Origin: Parasalinivibrio latis
GTDB taxonomy: Bacteria; Pseudomonadota; Gammaproteobacteria; Enterobacterales; Vibrionaceae
NCBI RefSeq assembly: GCF_036825535.1
Contig: NZ_CP098812.1
Span: forward strand, 1,922,001 to 1,986,000
Direction: 5' to 3'
Length of the DNA stretch: 64,000 bases
The notes beneath the pieces are model-generated. The model was given only the letters and a program-made list of their open reading frames with translations, was not told where the DNA came from and ran no database searches. The position numbers were made by a program, and so were the translations under genes. This document shows, piece after piece, positions 57,055 through 64,000 of the stretch; the stretch's first letter is position 1, and each line of letters starts with the position of its first letter.

Positions 57055-57639
57055 ATGAACATCAAACGGATGTGCTGCTTCATCTTGCTGTTATCCCTGG
57101 GTTTACTCTCCGTGTCCGCAAGGGCCGGGATTATTCCTCTGGATCTCAACAATTTCTACTCAGATCCGACGGTAAGCATTGCGGCTGACGGGCAAAGTGC
57201 GGCACTTAATGAAGACCCCGGTTTCTCTTTTGTGTTGCTCTCCAATGACCCTGGGCTCGGTGACCCCAACATTATCATCCCAGCCATGAACACGTTTTTG
57301 CAGTTCGACTTTGTGTTCAGTAAGGCAGCAGCCGGTATCGATCAGTTTGCGGTTAACCTTACCGACACACTAGGCAATCCACTTGGAATGCCGTTTTCTC
57401 TGGTCCACAACGTATCAGCCAGTGGAACTGCCTCGTTTGATCTGTCGACATTGATTGGCCAGACATTGGGGTTAACGTTCCAACTTGTCTCGCTGCCTGG
57501 CGATAACGATTTCACGTCAGTTCTTAATATCAGGAACCTTAGGTTAGTGACTGAAACCTTGCCGGCTCCTGAACCGCCGCTTATGGCGTTATTCGTATTC
57601 GCGTCCCTCTTTTGCCTGCGCAGAAAGGCGAAAAACTGA
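57055..57639 (+). CDS. PEP-CTERM-like exported protein
   Basis: This 194-aa secreted protein has a signal peptide (MNIKRMCCFILLLSLGLLSV, cleavage near ARA-GI), a beta-rich body (NTFLQFDFVFSKAAAGIDQF, ASGTASFDLSTLIG) and a C-terminal tripartite tail APEPPLMALF...CLRRKAKN. The motif Pro-Glu-Pro, a hydrophobic helix and a basic end match the PEP-CTERM sorting signal recognised by exosortases. No exosortase is encoded in this window. The ATG was chosen by GAGGAG 5 nt upstream. Confidence 0.75.
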   Translation: MNIKRMCCFILLLSLGLLSVSARAGIIPLDLNNFYSDPTVSIAADGQSAALNEDPGFSFVLLSNDPGLGDPNIIIPAMNTFLQFDFVFSKAAAGIDQFAVNLTDTLGNPLGMPFSLVHNVSASGTASFDLSTLIGQTLGLTFQLVSLPGDNDFTSVLNIRNLRLVTETLPAPEPPLMALFVFASLFCLRRKAKN

Positions 57640-57706
57640 ATTCATTAACTTAAATTCAGCCTGAAATCGGCTTGCTGTATCGATGATGGCTCACCAGGAG
57701 AGAATC

Positions 57707-60103
57707 ATGAGATACCTCATGCGCTGTTATGCAGCACTGGTGGCGGTGATGATGCTGGCTTTTGTTCCGCCTTCACAGGCAAGCATTGATCTGTCTTCCT
57801 TAACAGCAGTGCCGACAGACCAGGTTGGCGTAGAGTATGTTTCCACACATTTCAACCGCCGGACCGGTCAGGCAACTTACGAAATCTCAGTGACCAACAA
57901 CGCCGGGGGGTCGTTGCCCGGCCCGATTTATGTCGTCGTTAACAACTTTCCCTCACAGGCAACGGTACAAAACCCTGATGACACAACCAATGATGGCAAC
58001 CCGGTAAAAATCATTAACGCAGGCACGCTGGCAAGTGGAGATAGTGCGACCATTTCTCTGATATGGAAGCTTGAAGGCCGGGTTCGTCTAAGTTTCGATT
58101 TGGCACTTTATGTCTCAGACCTGTCACCGCCAACTATCACGGAATTTGTCAGCGCCAGTTACAATCTGGTTGCCGGGCAGTCCACAGAACTCTCCTGGCA
58201 AGTCGAAGATGCCGACAACATCACTCTCAGTCCTCCAGGCAGCCCGGTTGCCCCGTCATCCAGTCAAACCGTTTCCCCGACCGAAACCACAACATATACC
58301 CTCACAGCGTCTAATAGTGGTGGTTCAGTTTCCAAAGACGTAACAATCACCGTCCAGCCACGCCTTGGGTTGAGCATTAGGGCAAACCCGGCATCCGGAA
58401 ATGCACCAATTTCTATTCGGTTTTCACCACTTACCGACACCTTTACAGCGATTAACCTTTACCGTTGGGATTTCAATGGTGACGGACGTTTTGACCGCAA
58501 TGACACCGTTGGACGAGACCAGACGTTTTACTACAGCACACCAGGCATTTATGACGTATTGCTTGAGGCCACTGCCAGTGACGGCGCCGTGCAGCAAGCA
58601 ACATACACTCTGAATATCCAGAACAGCCCTCCGGTAGTGTCAGCCTCTGTGAGTGTCACCAACGGTATAGTGCCTTTGACAGTTATGTTCGCGGTCAGCG
58701 GCAGTGACAGTAATGGTATCGCTAATTACGAATGGGATTTTGAAGGTGACGGAACAGTGGATTATTCAAATCCCAACTCCGGTTCCACCACTTATCTCTA
58801 CCAAACGGCGGGGAACTATAAGCCATCCCTGAAAGTAACCGACCAGCTTGGCGCATCCACCACGGTGTCCTTACCGGACATTGAAATCCGGGCGCTTCCT
58901 CCAGGCAGTACCACAGTAGACCTGATTGCGGACACCACCATCGGAAATGCCCCTCTGACGGTCGATTTCTCATCATCTGTCATACCGGGCAATGGGCAGA
59001 CAATATCAGGCTGGAGCTGGGATTTTGAGGGCGATGGTACCGTTGACAGCTCTCAGGCAAATACCGCCTCCCATACCTATCCCCTAAGCGGAACGTATTT
59101 CGCGACACTCGAAGTCACAATGTCTGACGGTCAGGTCGCCAAGGATATCGTCAAAGTCACTGTAAACGGTACTCCACCGGTCATGACACCTATTTCGGAC
59201 CATACATTGAATTCCGATATCGGGGATACCAGTGAAATCGCCACACGACTAACAACCCCGACCCGGCTTCAGCTCCAGATTGAGGACAGCCGGGGTGACG
59301 TCGTCCGGACACTCATTCCTTGGCAGGTTCGCGACCCCGGAACCTACAACGACAATTGGGATGGTACCGATGACAGCGGCACTACCCTTCCAGAGGGTCC
59401 GTACTATGCAGTGCTGTTATACGAAGACGGCTCAGGCCAGCAACGCCTAGACCTGCGTGATTCCACCGGAGGGCGTCAGTACAACCCAAGACGTACCCGT
59501 ATTCCGTCAAGGTTCTCGCCCTATGACAACGATCCGCTGGACATCACATTCACCGTCAACCGTCCATCAGAAATCACTGCCTTTATGGGTCTTTTCCGCA
59601 CCAACACCCGGCTGGTGACTTTCCTTCAACGCGTCCCCCACGGCGCGGGCAGCTATACCGTTTACTGGAACGGTGAAGCGCCAAACGGGCAAATCATTGA
59701 ACCGGTTCCGAGAAACCCTTTCCTGTTTGGTATCTGGGGATGGGAATTGGCATACAACGTTATCTTTGTGCGCAATGCCCCACAGGTTGCGGGCGTAGAA
59801 GTCACACCGGGTGTATTTATTCCTTCCGGGAATATCGATAGCAACGGTAACAGCATGGTTGATTTCACCTTGAGCAAACCGGCAACCGTTGAGCTTGTGG
59901 TCTCAGACGTGGACTCAGGAACAGAAGTGGCTCACCGCCAATATTCCTCATTGCCTTCCGGCGCAAACCAAATTCTTTGGGATGGAAAGAATGACCAGGG
60001 GGAACTGCTTGCACCGGGGGATTACCGCCTTGGCATCCGGGCTGTTGGCAGCAACGGGGCTAACTCGATGTTCATCTATGGCATGCAACGGATCTTCTAC
60101 TAG
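57707..60103 (+). CDS. Large exported protein with PKD and FlgD-like repeats
   Basis: This 798-aa secreted protein starts with a signal peptide (MRYLMRCYAALVAVMMLAF, cleavage near SQA-SI). A DUF11-like beta domain (about 25-130) and an Ig-like domain (about 145-215) follow. Three PKD domains sit at about 218-310, 311-400 and 405-495, each with the WDFxGDGxxD signature. The C-terminal half holds two FlgD-Ig-like modules (NWDGTDDSGTTLPEGPYYAVL, ILWDGKNDQGELLAPGDYRLG) around a segment shared with the FlgD-like protein upstream. It is probably a cell-surface scaffold or adhesin that accompanies the RHS protein. AGGAGAGAATC precedes the ATG. Confidence 0.82.
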   Translation: MRYLMRCYAALVAVMMLAFVPPSQASIDLSSLTAVPTDQVGVEYVSTHFNRRTGQATYEISVTNNAGGSLPGPIYVVVNNFPSQATVQNPDDTTNDGNPVKIINAGTLASGDSATISLIWKLEGRVRLSFDLALYVSDLSPPTITEFVSASYNLVAGQSTELSWQVEDADNITLSPPGSPVAPSSSQTVSPTETTTYTLTASNSGGSVSKDVTITVQPRLGLSIRANPASGNAPISIRFSPLTDTFTAINLYRWDFNGDGRFDRNDTVGRDQTFYYSTPGIYDVLLEATASDGAVQQATYTLNIQNSPPVVSASVSVTNGIVPLTVMFAVSGSDSNGIANYEWDFEGDGTVDYSNPNSGSTTYLYQTAGNYKPSLKVTDQLGASTTVSLPDIEIRALPPGSTTVDLIADTTIGNAPLTVDFSSSVIPGNGQTISGWSWDFEGDGTVDSSQANTASHTYPLSGTYFATLEVTMSDGQVAKDIVKVTVNGTPPVMTPISDHTLNSDIGDTSEIATRLTTPTRLQLQIEDSRGDVVRTLIPWQVRDPGTYNDNWDGTDDSGTTLPEGPYYAVLLYEDGSGQQRLDLRDSTGGRQYNPRRTRIPSRFSPYDNDPLDITFTVNRPSEITAFMGLFRTNTRLVTFLQRVPHGAGSYTVYWNGEAPNGQIIEPVPRNPFLFGIWGWELAYNVIFVRNAPQVAGVEVTPGVFIPSGNIDSNGNSMVDFTLSKPATVELVVSDVDSGTEVAHRQYSSLPSGANQILWDGKNDQGELLAPGDYRLGIRAVGSNGANSMFIYGMQRIFY

Positions 60104-60112
60104 GAGCGCACT

Positions 60113-60508
60113 ATGAAGCACTTACTGAAAGTCATCATACCGGTTGCTGCCCTTTCATGGAGCACTGCGGGTGTTACCGAAGAACTCAGCGCAGAAACGT
60201 GGGTAGAAATTGAAATTGCCGTCCGGTCCCTCACCGTTGAGGGAATGGAAAACCGCCATGCCTTTCTCCAACAGGGCGCCTCCCTGGAAAGCCAATATGA
60301 CAGTGATTCTGACATACAGAGCCGGATAGGCGACATCTACAGGAATAACGGAACGACCGCCGTAGATCACATCAATTTTGGCCGGCATAACCACGCGGAT
60401 ATTACGACGTGGTTGGACGGACAGCCCGGCTACCAGGATCAACTCGACAGCATCGACAGTGCATTTGCATCAGCCCAAGCGCGCATCGCCGCCCTTGAAG
60501 CTGATTAG
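60113..60508 (+). CDS. Small exported protein with C-terminal helix
   Basis: This 131-aa protein has a short signal peptide (MKHLLKVIIPVAALSWS, cleavage near TAG-VT or just after). The body is acidic and helix-prone, with a C-terminal coiled-coil-like stretch (YQDQLDSIDSAFASAQARIAALEAD). No family was recognised. It lies 9 bp after the PKD gene and 17 bp before the RHS gene, so it is co-translated with them. A chaperone or adaptor role for the RHS protein is a guess from position only. Confidence 0.7.
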   Translation: MKHLLKVIIPVAALSWSTAGVTEELSAETWVEIEIAVRSLTVEGMENRHAFLQQGASLESQYDSDSDIQSRIGDIYRNNGTTAVDHINFGRHNHADITTWLDGQPGYQDQLDSIDSAFASAQARIAALEAD

Positions 60509-60525
60509 CCCAGGGAGAACACGCA

Positions 60526-63500
60526 ATGTTTGGCATCAAGAGTTTTAGATTCACAACGCTACTTGTCATGCTGGCCACCTGCCTCGCAGTTTTCCTGGCA
60601 GCTGAAAGCTCGTATGCGTACCACTACCCCTGGGATCAAGGGCACGACACCACTAACCCCAATGACCCCAATGCCCCTGGCCCGTGTGAAGGACCCAATT
60701 GTGACCCTTGCTCCAGTACCGGCTCACCGGTTTACCTCCAGACAGGCCATTTAATCTGGACCGAGAAGGACATTGATATTCCGGGCCGTCCTGGGTTGTC
60801 CCTCGGCCGGACATACAATTCTAACGACCCGCGAAGCGGTGCCTTTGGTAATGGCTGGTCGACCGGCTGTGAAGTGGGCTTATATCAAGTCACTGACACC
60901 ATCGTGGGAACGGGAGGAGCTGTCGTTACTGAAAGGTACTACGTCTTCCGCACCGCCAACGGTAAGCGGTATCCCTATAAGAAAGATGCATCAGGCAACT
61001 ATGCTCCCCCAGGTAAGCTCACCAATCGCCTGACAGAAAATAGCGACGGCACGGTGACGCTAACTGAAGAAAACGGTGCCTCACGCACATTCAATGCATC
61101 CGGGTCTCTGATCAGTGAAGCAAGTCCGGCAGGACAGGCTCTCAGTTACAGTTATGATAACAGCGGGCGCCTGACCCAGATTGCCGACAATGCAGGCCGA
61201 TCCCTAAACCTTGCGTATAACCTCTCAGGCCGCGTCTCCTCAGTCTCTACTCAAGGTGGAGTTCAGTGGCAGTACGCCTACGACGCCAGCGGAAACCTGA
61301 CCTCAGTGACCAATCCGGACGGCGGTACTCGCAACTACGAGTACCTCCAGAGGGATATTCCCGGTGACGCCCAGGATTATCACTTACTTACTAAGGTCGT
61401 CGATGAAGCAGGCGTCACTGCTACAGACGTCACCTACGTCAGCGGTTCTACCAAAGTCTTCTCTTATACGGTTGGCGCTAACCGCTTTACGTATAACTAC
61501 ATCAGTGACACCTCTGTCTCGAAGCGAGATTCAACGGGTGCGTCATGGAATTACCAGCTTAACGATAAAGGTGAGATTACCCAGGAAAGTGCGCCAAGTG
61601 CCGGTGGCACGGTTATTGTCGATCGGTTCGCCTATGACGAAAACGGCAATATCACCGTCTATACCGATCCCCTCGGTAACCGTTGGGAATCCACATACGA
61701 CGATCAAAATCGCAGGCTTTCAGCCAAAAACCCGGCCGGCGACACTATTACCTGGGAATATGGTGTTGGTTCAGCGCTTTTCTCCCCAACGAAAGCAACT
61801 TCTCCGCTCGGCCGGATTACCACGGCCAAGTACAACAGCCACGGCAACATCACCGAAGTTACGGATCCGGCTGGCGGGAAAACGGTGTATTCATGGAGCA
61901 CAGAAGGCTTCCTGACATCGGTGACTGACCCACTTGGCAATACGCAGTCATTCTCCCTGAATGCGGCCGGTCTCCCCGTCACAGTCACCGATGCTGACGG
62001 TAAAAAAACTGAGCTCGAATATGATGCCCTTGGCAACATCACTGGCCTGACCAACAACGCAGGAGAAAAAACCAGCCTCACCTATAACGCTCTTCGCCAG
62101 CCTCTGACCGTCACTGACCCATCCGGAGCAACCACCACATATACCCGGGATGCTGCTGGTAAGCTAACCGCAGTAACAGACCCGGCGGGAAATACCACCA
62201 GCTTCACCTACGACACATATGGCCGCCTTAGCACCCGAACAACTGCAGACGGAAAACAGACGGCCTATACCTACCGCACAGACAATCTGATTTCCAGTGT
62301 GACCCGTCCTGATGGTACGCAGGAAAATTACACCTATGACAATGCCAAACGACTGACTCAACGCAGCCTGGCCGGTGTAACAACTACCTTTTCTTACAAC
62401 TCCAATCATGAAGTCACACAGGCGGCTGGTGTAAGCAGTGTTGTTTCCTTCGAATACGACAACGTAGGACGCCTGACGGCAGAAACGCAAAGCTCCACCG
62501 GTGTACGTTTTGACTATACGTACAACAAGGAAGGTGAACGCACCGGAACCCATTTCCTCGGCAAATCCCTCAGTTATGACTGGGGGTTACAGGGGATGGT
62601 TTCGCGCATCACCGCACCGGAAGGTGATTTCAGCTTCACCCACGATAGTGTCAGCCGCCGCACTGCGCTGGATGGCCCGGGAACGGATGTAAGCTACACC
62701 TACAACAGTGCCAACCAGCTGACACAACAGGCATTTACCGGTGATTTCAGTGGCCAGTTCGATTATGCCTATGACGCCAACGGGCTGATAACCGGCATCA
62801 ACGATGGCGGAAACAATGACACCTATGCCTACAACGCAGATGGATTCCTGACCGGAGCAGCAATCAATGGCCAGAACTTCACCTATCAATATGATTCAGC
62901 GGGTAACCGAATTGGCAACGGTGAACAGTACAACGATGACAACCTGCTAACCGAAGACAACAACCACACCTTTACCTATGACGGTCGCGGTAACCTTACC
63001 CGCAAGCAAGACAAAGCGACCGGGGCGAAAACCGAGTTTACCTGGAACGGTGCCAACCAGCTGATCACTGTAAAACGTTTTATTGATGGCATCGCCACTG
63101 CACCTTACGAAACGGTTAACTACACCTACGATCCTCTTGGCCGCCGGTTAAGCCGCAGCGACGGTACCACAACTGAAAAATATGCCTATGACGGATATGA
63201 CCGCGTAGCAACACTCGATCAATCCAATACTGTCGTCACTACTGTCACCTTCGGGCCACAAATCGATGAACCGCTGGCCTACACACAGGCAAACGGAGAC
63301 AGCTACTACCTGCACCGCAGTCAACAAGGCTCGGTCATTGGTGCTACCAGTAACGGTTCGCTGGCAGCAGAATACGACTATTCACCCTATGGCGAATCGC
63401 TAAACACACCGGCTGATATTGGTAACCCGTTCCGCTACGCCTCCCGGGAATATGAGTCTGACGATCTATACCACTACCGGGCACGTTATTACGACCCGAC

Positions 63501-64000
63501 CCTTGGCCGTTTTATCAGCCAGGACCCACTGGGGATTGCAGGCGATCTCAACCTTTACCGTTATGCCGGAAATAACCCGGTTCATATCCGGGATCCGCAA
63601 GGTGAAGCTGTCTGGTTTGCTATACCGATAATCTGGGGGGCTGTCGAAGTCGGCCTCTCTATTTATGATGCCTATGACACCGCTGACACTATCTTCGACC
63701 CATGTAAAACAGCGGGAGAGAAATGGCTGGCTGGCGGGTTGTTTGTTGCAGGCGCCTTACTTCCGGGTGGTGGCTATTCTGTTGCAGATGACATCATCAC
63801 CAGTAAGCCGGTGAAAGAAGGGATTTACGAATTTGTCGACAAAACCGGTAAGAAGTACGTCGGTCAGTCCAACGATATCCCCCGTCGCCTCAAAGAGCAC
63901 GTAAAAAGCGGCAAGCTGGATCCAAATACCCGGGTTGACGTCAAATCCATGCCCGGCAGTTCGAAGACCCAGCGTGAAGTCGCCGAACACAAGCGGATTC
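60526..64000 (+). CDS. Sec-exported RHS-repeat protein with C-terminal GIY-YIG nuclease-like toxin domain (3' end off window)
   Basis: The frame is open for at least 1158 codons to the window edge. It starts with a signal peptide (MFGIKSFRF, then a hydrophobic core, cleavage near SYA-YH), then an RHS N-terminal domain (GSPVYLQTGHLIWTEKDIDI, PGLSLGRTYNSND). About 20 YD/RHS repeats form the shell (YDNSGRLTQI, YDALGNITGL and similar). The core end motif is complete: YRARYYDPTLGRFISQDPLG, then LNLYRYAGNNP and DPQGE near residue 1025. The tip after it holds GIY (1099-1101), YVG (1111-1113), Arg1120/1121 in PRRLKEH and a Glu in TQREVAEHK, the GIY-YIG nuclease pattern. It is therefore a likely polymorphic toxin whose immunity gene should lie just to the right. 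No PAAR or VgrG-type domain is seen. Confidence 0.92.
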   Translation, partial: MFGIKSFRFTTLLVMLATCLAVFLAAESSYAYHYPWDQGHDTTNPNDPNAPGPCEGPNCDPCSSTGSPVYLQTGHLIWTEKDIDIPGRPGLSLGRTYNSNDPRSGAFGNGWSTGCEVGLYQVTDTIVGTGGAVVTERYYVFRTANGKRYPYKKDASGNYAPPGKLTNRLTENSDGTVTLTEENGASRTFNASGSLISEASPAGQALSYSYDNSGRLTQIADNAGRSLNLAYNLSGRVSSVSTQGGVQWQYAYDASGNLTSVTNPDGGTRNYEYLQRDIPGDAQDYHLLTKVVDEAGVTATDVTYVSGSTKVFSYTVGANRFTYNYISDTSVSKRDSTGASWNYQLNDKGEITQESAPSAGGTVIVDRFAYDENGNITVYTDPLGNRWESTYDDQNRRLSAKNPAGDTITWEYGVGSALFSPTKATSPLGRITTAKYNSHGNITEVTDPAGGKTVYSWSTEGFLTSVTDPLGNTQSFSLNAAGLPVTVTDADGKKTELEYDALGNITGLTNNAGEKTSLTYNALRQPLTVTDPSGATTTYTRDAAGKLTAVTDPAGNTTSFTYDTYGRLSTRTTADGKQTAYTYRTDNLISSVTRPDGTQENYTYDNAKRLTQRSLAGVTTTFSYNSNHEVTQAAGVSSVVSFEYDNVGRLTAETQSSTGVRFDYTYNKEGERTGTHFLGKSLSYDWGLQGMVSRITAPEGDFSFTHDSVSRRTALDGPGTDVSYTYNSANQLTQQAFTGDFSGQFDYAYDANGLITGINDGGNNDTYAYNADGFLTGAAINGQNFTYQYDSAGNRIGNGEQYNDDNLLTEDNNHTFTYDGRGNLTRKQDKATGAKTEFTWNGANQLITVKRFIDGIATAPYETVNYTYDPLGRRLSRSDGTTTEKYAYDGYDRVATLDQSNTVVTTVTFGPQIDEPLAYTQANGDSYYLHRSQQGSVIGATSNGSLAAEYDYSPYGESLNTPADIGNPFRYASREYESDDLYHYRARYYDPTLGRFISQDPLGIAGDLNLYRYAGNNPVHIRDPQGEAVWFAIPIIWGAVEVGLSIYDAYDTADTIFDPCKTAGEKWLAGGLFVAGALLPGGGYSVADDIITSKPVKEGIYEFVDKTGKKYVGQSNDIPRRLKEHVKSGKLDPNTRVDVKSMPGSSKTQREVAEHKRI

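Noticed and set aside
61364..61915. 183-codon open frame in another register of the RHS gene
   Set aside because: It is a low-complexity Ser/Thr/Arg shadow of the YD repeats; the RHS frame is open through it without a stop.
60526..64000. RHS protein as a type VI secretion effector
   Set aside because: No PAAR, VgrG or T6SS chaperone gene is present; a Sec leader starts the protein.
1..64000. CRISPR arrays, insertion sequences, prophage or integrase genes
   Set aside because: No regular repeat-spacer units, transposases, integrases or phage structural genes were found in the window.

Overview
The window reads as a chromosomal segment of a marine gammaproteobacterium, most likely Vibrionaceae (Enterovibrio, Grimontia or Photobacterium-like). 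Supporting signs are the thrS-infC-rpmI-rplT-pheS-pheT block followed by ihfA and btuCD, a NorM efflux pump that closely resembles Vibrio NorM beside riboflavin synthase, and a tRNA-Val(GAC) almost identical to the enterobacterial one. Genus assignment is inference; no search was run.

Layout. (1) 1-2.2 kb: the end of a polyprenyl-phosphate sugar transferase, a periplasmic cyclophilin and an exported ATP-dependent DNA ligase. (2) 2.4-22.3 kb: a deoxy-sugar catabolic island. It holds a secreted glycoside-hydrolase-like protein, a CUT1 sugar ABC importer, a split UxaA-type dehydratase, two enolase-superfamily dehydratases, an RraA-like protein, a mutarotase, a Gfo/Idh/MocA dehydrogenase, a 2-keto-3-deoxyfuconate dehydrogenase-like SDR, an FAH-type hydrolase, a fuconolactonase-like amidohydrolase and an IclR regulator. 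It also carries an odd CoA module: a CaiB-type CoA-transferase, two MaoC-like proteins and a solute-binding-like protein with no signal peptide. The enzymes fit non-phosphorylative catabolism of L-fucose or a close relative (L-galactose, L-rhamnose). A perfect CRP box and a recurring 17-bp motif lie in its promoters. (3) 22.4-31.7 kb: L,D-transpeptidase-like protein, HrpA, TerB-like, BtuD/BtuC, AstE, FKBP, IHF-alpha. (4) 32-39 kb: pheT, pheS, rplT, rpmI, infC (AUU start) and thrS with a structured leader. (5) 39-45.6 kb: histidine utilisation (hutC, hutI-G-U-H) with tandem HutC-type operators. (6) 45.7-53 kb: ordinary core genes (kinase, HAD phosphatase, CPXCG protein, ribE, norM, short BCCT-like transporter, DUF3080 lipoprotein, two tRNA-Val). 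(7) 53.3-64 kb: a tightly packed run of eight plus-strand genes for exported proteins (Chrome_Resist/rhodanese lipoprotein, ferric-reductase-like membrane protein, TolB-like propeller, FlgD-like protein, PEP-CTERM-like protein, PKD/FlgD protein, small coiled-coil protein). It ends in a Sec-exported RHS protein whose C-terminal tip is a GIY-YIG-type nuclease domain cut by the window edge.

The two most distinctive systems are the terminal RHS operon, a candidate polymorphic-toxin locus with accessory surface proteins, and the CoA-transferase/MaoC/cytosolic binding-protein module attached to the deoxy-sugar pathway.
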